Positions 25,746 to 38,390 are shown, counted from the stretch's first letter. The stretch is DNA of 64,000 bases from Echinometra lucunter (GCA_029962745.1 CM057153.1:39722779-39786778); one strand, 5' to 3'. The notes: a model not told the origin generated them from the sequence alone. Translations and numbers: made by a program.

Positions 25746-26504
25746 ATTTTCTTTTTCTCCCTTTGTCCCTCCTATACCCTCTCATCCAATTACCCTCTTT
25801 ACTTGGTACCTCTCTTAGCCCATCGTTCATATTATGTTCACACATTAGTACGAGGCGTGATTACTTACGCACCTTGTATCCCTGCTTATTTTGCTCTTCA
25901 AAAACACCATCAATCTGGCGTGGAATGGATGAGGCTTTGGCAGGCGGCCCTTGACTCTTATTTCTCATCTCCCTGCCTAACCGCTTTCTGTTTGATCTTT
26001 CACTCCACAAAGAAATTACTTGTGCATTTGCGGTGTTTGCTTGCATTAATTTCTGAGTCGATATAACGAGGGGAAATTGGAGTTTCTCCGAGCACGGACT
26101 GTTTTATGTTTCCTCTGCTTCGATTTCCCTAATACCACTATTTGTTTCTCATCATGCTCATGTTATGTTATGAACTCACGAAGCTTTTATTTTGCTACTC
26201 TTGTTATGCTTATGACAAGTCAAATAGACCGAGTAACAATTGAAAAAGATATCAAAATAACGGCTCAAGTTATCAATGTTAAATGTAAAGGGTTTTTTTA
26301 AAATTTAGTTTGTTGAAAGGCATTAATGTTTACCCGTCGGAACTGTGTTTGTTTATGTTGCTATTAGCATTTAGGGCATTAACGTAATCGAATAATTAGT
26401 AGTAATGGCTCGTCACATAGCTCTGGCGTCTCCCTTTGACTAGAGCCAAACTCATGAGACCATGTGTAGTCGATGATAAATCTAAAATACATTGCCAGTT
26501 TACA

Positions 26505-26590
26505 GTGCTGCCGAGAGCGGACTCGAACTCTTAACCTGTCCAAAGTCTGTATTGAAATCGAATGACTGATGCCACGACACCTCCATGTTA
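26505..26590 (-). repeat. tRNA-derived SINE head, - strand
   Basis: On the - strand it reads GGAGGTGTCGTGGCATCAG, then about 35 bases later GAGTTCGAGTCCGC, a good B box. The GTGTCGTGG start matches the element at 3045, so both belong to one family. Confidence 0.55.
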
Positions 26591-27740
26591 AGTGATAACA
26601 GATTACTGAAATGCTTAAAGCCAAAGGTTAAACTTAACAGGTTGGCCACCTACTTGCGTATGTAAAATCAAACTGTTATGATTTTCATTCCAAACTTAGC
26701 AATCCCTGTGCAAATTAGTACGTTAAACATAGCTTTATAAACCTCTTTTATTTTTTTACACAGTTAGATATAGATGGTTTTATATTTAATGAGCCATTCT
26801 AATAATAAGGACAAGATCTTCTATGGATAGTAATTGTTAACGATAAGAAATAAACTGATGATGAATTCATAGGAACATTTCCATCATGAGATAGTTTGAA
26901 AATCGTTTTAGCAGTAAAGCTTAGAAGGATGATAATGGAGTTGCTTCAGAGAGACTATGTTAGAAAATCTGACGATGTATCACATTTTGTATCCTTCTTT
27001 TACCCCATTCTCCTAATTGCATTTCGACAGACATCTATTGTAAGGGATGGCGCGACAGTTATATCACAAAATTGCTGACATTTATGACACCACTTTTGTT
27101 TCTTATCATTTTAGAGCAATTTTATATACATCACACGGACACACACACACGCGTCTAGAAGCCAGAAGGTATGCTCTAGAAGCGTGTAATTAGTGAACGC
27201 AGATAAAATCGATGACCTGGATGTTAGAGTAACATGGTAATACCGGGAATTAAAAAGTTTTGGTCGATGATGACTGCAGCCAGAAGGTTCAATTTCATGT
27301 CAGCCGTAGATCGTAGATTTTCCGGAGGGGTTGACGGTCTGTCATCAAGGCGGAAATGGTGAATTCTTTCCATCAGGTTATGAATATTGCATCGTGTCGC
27401 GCGTTCTATAATTTATGAAAAATATGTTAAAATATTCCTTTTTCAACCTCATGCGCATCCCAGATCAGGTCAAAATGCTTACTGGACGAATGAATTTTAC
27501 AGGATTGTTAGCTGCAGTTCGACATGGGTTAGTATACGCCCTTCAGAGAACACGCCTGACTATTTGGCTAATCGTCCGAGTGCTTCGAATCGTGTTTTAG
27601 ATTTAGGTGGTTAAAGCGAAACCAATTTCTCATAAAGGTCTCTAATCACACGCTATTGCCCATACCTTGCTTGAAAATATATGTAAGAGTCAAATACAAA
27701 GAAGGAACAGTGAGGCCTCACTCATCATTTCGATATATAC

Positions 27741-27874
27741 AGGGGCGCCGCTACAGGGAGCAGGGGAGTGGCCGCCCCCCCCCCCCCCCCCTCCACTTTT
27801 CAAGTGATCAAAAAACAAGAAAAAAGGAAGAAAAAGAAGAAGAAGAAGAAGAAGAAGAAGAAGAAGAAGAAGAA

Positions 27875-27906
<32 letters not shown>

Positions 27907-28047
27907 AGAAGAAGGAAGAGTATGGGAAAGAGAGGTCATGGGGCAGGGTCATGTAACTATAGCCCTATTTGCTCATTTCAAAAAAGTAAATAAACTCGCC
28001 CCGACGTGCGACTTTGCCATTAAGGCGTCTTCTTGCCCCTATCAAAA
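27741..28047 (+). mobile_element. Decayed copy of the CAGGGGCG MITE with expanded (GAA)n
   Basis: The left end ACAGGGGCGCCGCTACAGGG followed by GGCCGCCCCCC, then TTTTCAAGTGATCAAAAAAC, parallels the intact copy at 38391. The internal purine region has expanded to a GAA/AGA tract at about 27834-27918. GTAAATAAACTCGCC and TTGCCCCTATCAAAAT match the right half of the other copy, but the right terminus is missing. The Glu/Lys-rich frames here are microsatellite translations. Confidence 0.65.
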
Positions 28048-28671
28048 TATTCTACACAACTACAAAAAAAGCATTTTAAATGGATCGTGGAAAGGTTTTA
28101 AATCATTTTGCTAAAAATGGCAAAAACACGGATACTTCACTGTGAATGGTCATGAGGAGGGCAATCGATTGATCTTAACCTCTTTTCTGTTTTGAAAAGA
28201 GAAACAGCAGAGTCATTGAATTACAGGTGTATTTTGTTTATCTGGTGAAATAAGAGACCTGATAATCATGTGGGGGGATTTTACTCAAAGGGCATTTGGG
28301 TTTTTTTTTTATCTGAGATGCAAAAGAGTCTTGGTTTATAGCTTATTTCATTTTCTCCCCAGAGGTGTTACCAGACCTCATTATGAGGTGGCGTTATTGT
28401 TTCTCTCATTTGATGTTCGCCTCTCTTCCCGTTAATGAGCTGAGAATGCCTCATTAGGTCGCATTTAACATGCATGGATGTTGATGATTCATAATCTACT
28501 AAGCAAACGTGTGCCGTCAGACTTTAGGACACTCTACTCTTTGACTGTCAATGATAATCACCCTAAATTAATTTCTAACTCTTTGCAATTAGCGTGATTA
28601 ATAATATTGACGTCGCTTTCTTATATCAAATCTCGCCCACATATCGCCTTCGTTGATAGGCTATATCCATT

Positions 28672-28972
28672 GTAACACGGGAATAATAATAATGAAGATA
28701 TTTATACTGCGCAACATATCCACCCCAAAGGGTGCCCAAGGCGCTAAAAAATTAATCATCATAAACATTATTGATGTTATTATTATCCCAGCAGTGCCAG
28801 GTACCCGTTTATACACTTGGGTAGAGTGCAGCAAAGGTGGATTAAATGTCTTGCTCATGCTTCAACAAGACTTGCTGAAGGACAGAAGGAGCCAGGCAAC
28901 AGTGGGAATCGAACTCACGACCCTTTGATTAAGAGCGCGCGCTCTTACCAATTTGCCACAGCACCTCCACAT
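28672..28972 (-). repeat. Nearly complete tRNA-derived SINE, - strand
   Basis: The - strand begins GGAGGTGCTGTGGCAAATTG GTAAGAGCG (box A), followed by GTGAGTTCGATTCCC (box B). A body contains AAGACATTTAATCCACC and ACGGGTACCTGGCACTGC, and the end is an (ATT)n-like tail with CAGTATAAATATCTTC. Head, body and A/T-rich tail in order make this the best-preserved SINE of the window. The frame at 28653-28928 is inside it and is not a gene. Confidence 0.7.
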
Positions 28973-30123
28973 GGTTGATAAAGATATTAATTACACGTTA
29001 ATGAGAGTGGAGTACCTTTCAAGCTAATGAAGCGTGCGGGATACAATTTTGCTTCAACAAGACTATAGTTAGCCATGAAATCGACGATCCGGTCTGTTAG
29101 GTCCGGTAATATCTTGAGATTTCAATCTCATTTTAATAATCACTAACAACATTACATCTGCAAAAACTCAAATTCTCGTTTTTGAGGACTGTTCATTTTA
29201 TGAAAAGTTAAAAATACTAGGCTATTGCACATTGACATTGGGTTGGATCTCTGGATCTCCTTTAATTGGTCATTCAGCAAACGTTTATCGGAAATCAACG
29301 TAAACGGGAACATTCTGTTCAGGGACTCGTCCGTCCGTATGGAACGTGCTTTGGTCTCCTAAGTGACAGGTCTGACTATAGGGTGAAGACATTTATTGAT
29401 CTGCCACTTAATGCAGATTGAAAAAGATCAATCAATAATGGAGAGCTATCGATCATCTTGCCATCGATAGTAGAATCAGTGCACTGTGTGCTGTCTGTAA
29501 GGATTGTCTCATCTCATCTTTGATTCTGTCTCACTTGTAACGGACTTGATTCTCTTCGAAGAGATATTTTACTACCCTGTTGGTCTTCAGGAGCACTTAT
29601 GGTCACTAAACATAAACTTCTGAGCATCTATATTGAGTAAATTAACATGAATATGGTGTTTCAAGTTGATGGGAAGTGAAATATCATTATTGAATTATCA
29701 TCCTAATTCGATTTTTTTTTTCTTCATTTCCGCTTGTTTTAATTCATTATAATTTTCTGAATGGCAAATAAAAACTAAATGAACATCGCATGTTATTTGT
29801 CGATATGTATGATCTCATTGAACTTTATAGTTTATTCGACTGACTGACCAATCATAATCTAGTAAATGCTGCAAGTAATTCCCAGGAATCTTTCAAAACT
29901 TTTTGAACGTTACAGCTCATCAGGATAAGTGTTTAGTACAGCTTAGTGGTCCATATGTCGTACTATTTACAAAAAGGACTTAATTTAATAATTGCTTGCA
30001 GTGAGATTACTTTAGCTGAGACTGAATGAAACGTAGGGTGAGTGTTTTAGTTCATACAAATTTTGTATTAAAAAAAAAATTGTACATTGATGTTAATCCA
30101 GAGTTGTGGATTTTATATCAATA

Positions 30124-30200
30124 ATTTGATTTGATTTGATTTGATTTGATTTGATTTGATTTGATTTGATTTGATTTGATTTGATTTGATTTGATTTGAT
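30124..30200. repeat. (TTTGA)n pentanucleotide tandem repeat
   Basis: About 15 perfect TTTGA units. The - strand frame of repeating Ile-Lys-Ser-Asn-Gln is an artefact. A poly-C/(CA)n patch follows at about 30261-30288. A short relic TTTGATTTGATTTGA also occurs at 33407-33421. Confidence 0.92.
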
Positions 30201-31405
30201 ACTGACTGATGGTCAGAAAGCCTTGGGGAAGGAGGACGCATCTTTCCACCTCCACCTCCACCCCCCCCCCCCCACACACACACACGCACATACAAATTGA
30301 TTTGGGGAGATTAAAAAAATGTGCAAAAGGACGCTGAGGATCTCTTAATTTATGCGTTTAGCTTGCCAATGAATTAAGGGGTAAAAGAGACACCTGGAAA
30401 AGCGCAAAAAAATACAAAGAAGAAGAAGCAAATCGAAGATTGAATAAAGATAATTGGATCATTTTAAGTACTGTATGAAGAGTTCTCTGTGTGCAGGTCT
30501 TAATCTCTTCATCGCCGATTTATCAGAATTGAAAATAATTTCATTAAAGAAATAAAATATTGTTGCTTTATTTGTCGATTCCCCATTCGGCTTACTTATA
30601 GCTCTTAAAAAGTATCTGTTCTTAACATCTGCTTAGAATATTTCGGAATCATGTTCGTTGAAAGCATAGGTTGAAAGCGTCGTATCCTTGTAGGATTTAT
30701 TTGTTTAGAAATAAGTGTCATATGCCAAAAGAGAAGATGCTTCGCCTTATAGTCTGATCTTGTAGGAGGATGTTGTGCCAAGGGATTTAAGTGATATCCG
30801 AATACATGGCAACGCCATTTTCCGTTTTATCTGTTAATCACTTTCTAGGTCAAATTTCACTAATTTGTTGGAACGAAGTGTGATATTTAGTTAGTTTGTC
30901 GCCTTGCTTTGGGCCTGCAGGGACAATAATCTCTTTCAGGCCTATTCCTCCCACTACTGAGCGTGAAAATATATGCCCCTTTGAACGCTCGTAGCGAAGT
31001 ATTAAAGTCTATGTCACATGATATAAAAGAGAATACTAGATAATCTCGAAACCTAAATAGAACAGAAGGGTGCATATAACTTAATCCAAGTCTGATGAAA
31101 AAATAAAGGCATGTGAAAGGTTTTCGAAGTAACACTATACTGAACCTTCAAAAGATTCATGCATAACGGCACCCTGGCAGTGAGTTGTTTATAGAAAGAA
31201 TGCCAAGTTTCACTATATCTAACTGTCGTGGTATATGTGTGAGGTATCTTGCGTAGCTTTGGTGAGGAGCATTAGAGTAACGGGACTATATCTTTTACGT
31301 TAAAAGGTATCTATTTACGTGTACTTGCCTCTTAGTCTCTTTCTCTACCTTTTTCTCTTCTAAATTCTCCTCCATCTTTCCTACCATTCCTGTTTGGCTC
31401 TCCGA

Positions 31406-31408
<3 letters not shown>

Positions 31409-31446
<38 letters not shown>
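31409..31446. repeat. (TC)n microsatellite
   Basis: About 18 TC units within a pyrimidine-rich patch (31330-31460). Not coding. Confidence 0.88.
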
Positions 31447-31449
<3 letters not shown>

Positions 31450-33166
31450 CTTTGTTTCTCTAACCCTGACACACACTCTCCATCTACCTATCTATTCATC
31501 CATATTTCTCTAACTCTCATTCAACCTGCATTACCCTACCTTTTTCTGTTCATGTTTGTAAGTTTTCTCGTTCGAAAGCCAAAGCAATTCATCGTGAGTG
31601 ACAACATCTGTATGGATTGCTGCTCCTACAAATTTGTACAACTCCAGTGAAAGATTGTAATTATCACCATATTGTCACTTCTGAGGAAACTTTATCCCTC
31701 AGAGGGTTGTCCTCATAACGAATGTGTTTTACTCCTTGAAAAAAAAACTTTCACCTCAATCAAAACATTTGGGACCTAGGGTATTGGTAATCATTTTAAG
31801 GAATGAACCTCTAATTTCATCTGGCCATTTCCTTAAAAAACATACAGGAACACACCCCATGGTGGTTCAAAAATGAAATCTTATCTTTACGTTCTGCAAG
31901 TGGTGTCTTTGCCTTAAACGCGTTAATTTGTCCCCCTTTAATATCCATCATGAGGGTATTAGCTTTCATCTCCCCTGTTGATAATTTGTGCCGTGAGTCC
32001 CTCATTGCCATTTTTTTCTCAAAGCAGCTTTATCTGAGGGTAGATTTCATTCAAAATATCTTATGATGGATGTCAGTGACATGTATCAAGTTTCTTTGCT
32101 GAAATAGCTGTTAAGGTTTTCTAAATCCGACTTCTTACTTTTCCTTTATGCTATGTGTATATTTATTCCAAATTTCGGGGGCCTCAGCCATTTTGTTTCC
32201 ATGGAAGACACAATTTGCAGGCATAAACCTTGACGTCACGTAAATTTCAAGTATCTGTCCTTCACGGCGTCAAGCTTTTATTTCCTCAGGGCATAGCTGG
32301 TAGGTGACAAAAGTGATGATACACGTCATGGGAGGCTAAACAATACACTGTTCATCAGTACTAATTACAAATTGAAATCAGAAACCTGATAAGGGATCTA
32401 ATCGCAATCCCATATTGGTCGATTTTACATCATGATTTTTGTCATGATCTGTTCTCTGTTACTTTCTTAACTTCTTTCAAGACGCTGTTGCTCAATTTGC
32501 ATTACGTATTTCATAAGATTCTACTAGATTAATTTTAAAAGGATTGCGTACTCAGGACTAATTACTTATTACTAATAAGACACTACTCCATGTTCAGTGA
32601 AATCTGAAGCACTCTCATATTCGAGAAATATTCCACAAGAAATTTTCTGATAAAACTTGTTCATCATATTGCTGATATCCTCATATAAGACTTTTAAATC
32701 ACATGAATTCATGCACTGCGATAATTGGTACTTTGTTTACTGTTTTCATTTGTTTGAGTTGATTTTTTGACGGTTGTTTGTTTTTTGTTTTGGGGGCATG
32801 ATTCAGTTATTTGCCATTTTGATATATTTTGTAATGAAAATGAAACTGAGTGCAATCTAGTGGACAGTGTCCAGTTTATAATCTTTTGTAATCTCATAGA
32901 AAGTGAAATGGGATATCTCTAAGAAAAGAAACGGTGCCTTAATGCTTTAAACAAGAAAAAATGGAAGATCGAAAGTGACCTGTTTAGTTGGAAATTATTG
33001 CCACCAGTATGACGCAGTACCCACTGGCTATCTTACATCGGAGCTACTAGTCATAAGTATGAAGCGGTAGTAGGTGGAAAGTTGTTTATGTTCAGTTATG
33101 CTTCAGAGCGACACGTGTTACAAAACGGGTTTCACTTCATTTTCTCCAATTTCATTTTTCCTCTCT

Positions 33167-33167
<1 letters not shown>

Positions 33168-33222
<55 letters not shown>
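33168..33222. repeat. (TC)n microsatellite
   Basis: About 27 nearly uninterrupted CT units, the longest perfect CT tract of the window. The Ser/Leu frame at 33082-33294 is a consequence. Confidence 0.92.
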
Positions 33223-33229
<7 letters not shown>

Positions 33230-34310
33230 ATCTTGTATACATTTCTCTAAGCTATTTTATAAGATATATGGTAGATAATGATATGTTTTCATAACTTTAA
33301 TTGCTTCGTATTGTGCAAAAACCTTGACAGGATACCTTGGAAAGAGTTTCATGTAGTTTATTCTTCTGTGGTTCTTCTCGATCTTTCTACAATATGGATC
33401 GATTAATTTGATTTGATTTGATATTCATTTATTTCCATATAAATAACAAATAAACAATCTATCAACATGTATGGTCACTTTAAATCATATATAGAAAAAG
33501 GGATTGTCATAAGCAGAGCTTAAGATGACGTCCTAATCATAAATAAATTTATCATGCAATGAATATACATATTACACGAATATTGCAAATTGATTTTCGT
33601 ATTTGATACTCTTTTGAATGATATCTAAAGCCGAATTCCTTTTAACATTGCTCGTGCATTAAGTTAGCCTTTTTCTATTTAATGCCTAATGTTGTTTGAA
33701 AACAGCGATTTTATTTGGAGGATAGCTATATCTTGTACATGATCATTTGAAAGATTGAAGTCAAAATGCTCTCAGATAATGCCGGAAATGGCACCACTTT
33801 ATGGCCAACTTACACTGTCTTACTAAGTAGTCATATCCTGTAAAATACACCTTGGCGGACGATTAAAGATATTATCAGGAGTGCTACCCTGAAATGGCGC
33901 CCATAATATGCATTCGTATTTCAGGAGGCACATCGTCTTCCATCTATCGTATCAACAAGATTTGGTAAAAGTGACACAAAACATGGCAGCATACACGCTG
34001 ACTAGTCCATGAGGAGAATTTATCAAATTCAAATATTTCCCGCGGTAAAGTGTTTGAATCAACCCATTCTTTGTAATTTTATGGACAATCTAGAAATGTT
34101 GTGGGCTTATGGGTAATTTTATTCGTCACATGATATTTTCTTTCCTTCATTTTCTTAACGCTATTAATATTACCTGGTATAATCTCTCAATATGATGACG
34201 GTAGCTATGGTAACCCGTTGCGAAAGGCATAATTTAATTTGAGTTCAGGTTTCCTAAAGCTACTTTAGATGGGCTTAGCTGTGATGTGATGAAAATTAGT
34301 CTGAATAATT

Positions 34311-34456
34311 AAGACCAGGGCCCCGTAACACAAAGCTTAGTAATTGATCGTAGGCTTGATTTTTACGATTGATTGCATTGATCACTATGTGCAATCAATC
34401 GTTAAAATCAATCGTACGATAAATCGCTTAGCTTTGTGTTACGGGGCCCTGGTCTT
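34311..34456. mobile_element. Palindromic MITE, copy 1 (146 bp)
   Basis: The ends AAGACCAGGGCCCCGTAACA and TGTTACGGGGCCCTGGTCTT are perfect inverted repeats. The interior is also largely self-complementary (CACAAAGC, GATTGATTGC / GCAATCAATC around a GATCACTATGT centre). There is no coding capacity. Confidence 0.85.
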
Positions 34457-34526
34457 TTACTCTGCCTATCCCCGAAGTTTATTACAAACGTAGAACCGCT
34501 CTATAAACGGGGGTGTATATAAAGTA

Positions 34527-34675
34527 AAAGACCAGGGCCCCGTAACACAAAGCTTAAAAGCAACTGATCGTAGGATTGATTTTACGATTGACTGCATTGA
34601 TCACTATGTGCAATCAATCATACAAATCAATCGTACGATCAATTGCTAAGCTTTGTGTTACCAGTTACGGGGCCC
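34527..34675. mobile_element. Palindromic MITE, copy 2 (149 bp)
   Basis: Same family and orientation as the copy 216 bp upstream; it starts AAGACCAGGGCCCCGTAACA. The right end differs by an insertion (TGTTACCAGTTACGGGGCCC). The sequence after each copy is also shared (CCTATCCCCGAAGTTTATTA at 34465 and 34713, then CTCTATAAA), so the pair arose by tandem duplication of a unit of about 216-248 bp that includes flanking DNA. Confidence 0.8.
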
Positions 34676-36856
34676 AGATCAGATATAAATAGGCCCCTAT
34701 CTTACAAATTTACCTATCCCCGAAGTTTATTACAACGTGGACTCTCTCTATAAATAGCCTTTTTGCCGTCATTCCCCCACGGCGTCATGAATCTCTTTAC
34801 TCTGTTGCCGTGTATTTCATCAAGATCAAGATCAGGATCAAACCACTCCTGATGTTAGAAATGAAGAAGATGGATTTAGACAGTGTAAAATAGGTTTTGA
34901 TTTTCATACTATAGTTTCTTGCGGCTATTTATCTTAATCAAAACTGACATGTCTTATTGATAAGAGTTCCATGTGTCCTATTATTCTTGGATGGGATCAC
35001 GTTCAGTAATCTCTTATTTACTTCATGAAACAAAATTTTTCGACTAATTGAATAATTCACTCCGTCAAAACTCCATCTCAGATATATACAGTCGCCTTTT
35101 TCTTAAAATGAATGGCACACCTGTAACAGGATACCCACACTAAGATAGATATCTCGAAGCGGATTTTTTTTTTTTTTTTTTACAGAATAGCTTATTCAAG
35201 ATATCAAGCTGATAGTAATATTACAATTATTATTATTTTATTCGGCAATTCAAGAGAAATACAAAGGAAATCAATAAGAAATACAAAAAAAATGAATAGT
35301 TGATGCTGACCATACATGCCCGGGCTGCCTGGGTAAGGAAAAAGTAAAATTAATTACTGTAATTATAGTATATTATGATAAAATAATCTTCCTCCTTCGT
35401 ACATTATGATTCCTAGAAAATACTTGTTTCCCTCTAAAAGTTGTAAGATCTTTATATCTGATCAGTTCTTATGAGATATTGCTGCTTGGTATATAGTGAT
35501 ACCATGTGAGGAAACATAATTTTGAAGAATCAAACAATACTAATATTTTTTATTGATTCTAAAACCAACACGCCACGTTTACATCATCTGTGAAACTAAG
35601 TACTAAAGTTGTTTGCACAGCAATTATATAACAGCTCGAATTTTGCACGAAGCATCACTCTTTTTTACAAATTAGCAAAAATAAAACATTTAGTTTATGA
35701 CAAGCTTAAAAGATTTATTGCTTTTGGAGAGCAAATATTTTCTATCATGGATTGAGTGGTAAAATAATTACGCACGATCTATTACGCGTGGACTTTGAAG
35801 CCTTTTCTACGCTTAAATTTTACCGAAGAGCTTTCGAAGAGTACCGGCACATTTTACAACATGGGAAGACGTTTGTCAGAACAAAGCGTTTAATTTTAAC
35901 TGAGGACTTAGGCAAGTGTTTCGTCACTTATTCTTGCAGAGACAAGTATCAGTCTGTCTTTATTGAAAAGGTGTCATAAGTGTTAAGTGTTTGCAAAAGA
36001 GTAGTTTACTGCCGAAAGCAATCACAATTGCGTTGGAGCTAACTACCAGTTTTCTCACAGAGCTGCTGATGCAGTGCAATGATATTTTTTCATGTCTTAA
36101 ACACAATAAAATGCACTTTTTTAATGTTACCTTTACGGTCTTGATTTCTTTGAATAATAATACACGAAGAAAAGGCCTGTACTGAAAGAATATCTGTAGT
36201 CTTCCAAGTAATAGGAATTCCTAAAGAATTTACCAATGATAAACACAGTTAAATGCAGCTTTAAATGTTACCTATACGGTAGTTATTTCTCTGAATAATA
36301 CACGAAGAATAGGCCTGTATGAGGATCCTTTATTGATGAAAGAATATCTGCAGCCCTTCAACTAATAGAGATGCATAAAAGACTTTTAAAATGATAATAG
36401 TCGCTGCGGAAACTACAGAGAACGAAATAACTATTAAGGAACGTAATATTGTGGTGTGCCATCCTTTCTAACCCTGTACATCTTTACTTTTCTTCTTTTC
36501 TTTTCTTTTCTTCTTTAGTGCATCACACCTTCTCTGTCGCTACCTCTTACTTTCTCTCTCCTCATCCCTCTCTTAAATTATTGTTCCACTCATCTTGAGC
36601 TTTCTTCATATTCCTTCATGTACATGTAAGACTTTTGCTCTGTTTACTGACTTCATACTGGTGATTCCAAATATTTATCTGAATTTAACCCTTTGTTCAT
36701 CTCTTTTTAAATTACAATTTCAAGAATAAAAATGTAAATTGCACATTCGACCTTCATTCGACCGTGGAAAGATATTCTAAAATCGCCTATCAACGAATTT
36801 TCAACCAAAGCAGCAAAACAACAAGGTTTTTAGTGTTTATTTGTATATTTTTGCAG

Positions 36857-37020
36857 AGAGAAGCCGACGATCGGGCCCTGCGGTAGAAACTTTCCAACCT
36901 GTCTCAATGAGTGTACTCAGACGACTTCTAAAGAGCAGACAAGCTCAGGCACAGGCTAATGCCAGGCAAAACACAATTGCCAGGAATGAAGAATTTTTTA
37001 AAATGCAAGGTAGGAGGTGA
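36857..37020 (+). CDS. CRH/DH44-type neuropeptide precursor, coding exon 2 (mature amidated peptide)
   Basis: It follows the acceptor TTTTTGCAG (ending 36856). The split codon G|AG gives Glu72, then RSRR, a cleavage site. A 46-residue peptide follows, beginning SGPAVETFQPVSMSVLRRLL and ending ARNEEFFKMQ, then GRR and TGA. The Gly supplies a C-terminal amide and Arg-Arg the cleavage. Length, SxSVLRRLL near the start, a helix rich in Gln/Ala/Arg, and ARNxxFFxM before the amide fit corticotropin-releasing hormone and insect diuretic hormone 44, ligands of class B GPCRs. An internal Arg-Arg (peptide positions 17-18) lies in the helix and may not be cut. The precursor totals 125 residues. AAGGTAGGA near the end resembles a donor, but its use would remove the stop. 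Family call about 0.7; neuropeptide exon about 0.85. Confidence 0.78.
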
Positions 37021-37291
37021 TAGAATTAATCACAGTTTACGGCGTTTTTCTTTTTTTAATATAACGTGACATATACCGCATGATAAGCAAACCAACCAAC
37101 ACAGATAAAAAACTATTTTCTACATTTCTTTTTCGAATATGTAGACTTTATTCTGATCCTAGTTCACAATGTAACATTGAAGGTAATAATGTTGGGCATG
37201 TATCAGTATGAAACAACAGTGTTATCCTATAGAGTCAGCAGAAGGAAAATCATCTGCGAGATTTTGATAGCTAAATGAATAGAAAAATCAC

Positions 37292-37297
37292 AATAAA
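37292..37297 (+). promoter_or_regulatory. Candidate polyadenylation signal
   Basis: AATAAA lies 272 bp after the stop codon of the neuropeptide gene. Another AATAAA is at 37834-37839. AT-rich sequence makes such hexamers common, so the assignment is weak. Confidence 0.25.
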
Positions 37298-37299
37298 TC

Positions 37300-38382
37300 C
37301 TTTAAAGAGTCAATATCGAAAAGAAATAGACCATATCACAGAATTGTATACGTTCGCACATTTTTCGAGTTTGTATGTTATTCTCATACGCACGTTTAAG
37401 CGAGACTTCGAAACATTTTTAATCACTTTGATCTTCTTTTACCAAAGATGTGCAATGTAATTAACATTATTTGAGTACATTGTCATTAATGCTAGAACAT
37501 TCATGAAAGTATTAATTACTAAGGGTGAAAGTTTACTATGTTATGTCACTGCGTGAAGAAACAATTATTGATGAGGTAGTACAATTATGCAGACATAAAT
37601 CTGCGAAATCTTGCAGGCATTTTCACGAAGATTTAAATCTAGTTCTTTGATAGTAAGTTTATTTCATTTGTATCGAGCCGTTGATACTGTACTGATGGGT
37701 AGTGCTATATGGCCATAAAGAAAAGACAATAACAATTCAATTTTATCAGCAAAACCACGCTTTGAATATTTCTGAGGTTCTTCCACCGTCAATAAGAGGT
37801 CCTTCACTTAGCTTTCTATTTTAAGGAGAAAGAATAAAACTACATATGATTTAGAGGAGGTAGGAAAGAATATTCTCGCTACGACGTATCGGGTCAAAAG
37901 CCGGTAATGCAAATCCCGGGGGATTCTCGTAAATCTCGTCTCCAAGAGAGCGAGTCTCGCGAGATTCTATCAGTGGTCCTCGAGAGCTCTTCTCACGTAG
38001 CTTACTGTCCATACAAGGTGAATTTGGTTTGAAGTATGCTCCGCTATGACTGGACTCTCTCAAAAGTAAGAATAATTCGCACAATTTCAAACCAAGACTC
38101 TTTACTGAACATGCTGAAACAGGGACAAAGGAATACCTGTATAAGAATAACCTTATATCGTTTTTATGTCAAATTCACCTGCTCTCAGAACAAAAGCAAC
38201 ACCTCAGATAATCAAATGATTATGCAAAATTGTTAAGCTGAGGTTCTACAAGTAAACTGTGCTTATTATAAAACAAATTATTTATTGAAGTCCTCTTTAA
38301 CTTACGTAAATTCCATGTATTGTTTCAGTATTCATTCCACGATATACTGGTTTCAACAAAATAGTCGAAAATGAATGTATAT
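37300..38382. other. Non-genic sequence
   Basis: Short frames of 60-80 codons on both strands are unrecognised. The GC-richer patch at 37905-37995 contains several CTCGNGAG-type self-complementary words (TCTCGCGAGA, CTCGAGAG) but no gene. Confidence 0.45.
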
Positions 38383-38390
38383 TTCAAATA

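Larger units (their letters stand above)
22304..36856 (+). other. Large intron of the CRH-type precursor gene (14,553 bp)
   Basis: The intron is bounded by GTGAGT (22304) and TTTTTGCAG (ending 36856). It holds the SINEs, palindromes, MITEs and microsatellites listed separately. Open frames inside it are unrecognised: 24554-24934 crosses poly-C and is part of a repeat, 27656-28114 crosses a GAA tract, and 35752-35979 has a protein-like composition but no ATG or known family. Stretches 22304-23849, 28973-30123, 31447-33167, 33223-34310 and 34741-36856 show nothing else that I can name. Confidence 0.75.

Noticed and set aside
25384..26066. Overlapping 144-, 144- and 102-codon frames on both strands
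   Set aside because: All cross the CT microsatellite at 25698-25745; the flanking parts match no family and have no splice sites that fit.
27656..28114. 152-codon Glu-rich frame
   Set aside because: It lies in a decayed MITE with an expanded GAA tract.
30124..30200. CRISPR-like or regulatory array
   Set aside because: Pure pentanucleotide tandem repeat without spacers, in a eukaryotic context.
35752..35979. 75-codon frame with charged, protein-like composition
   Set aside because: No ATG start, no recognisable family, no flanking splice sites that would include it in the neuropeptide mRNA.
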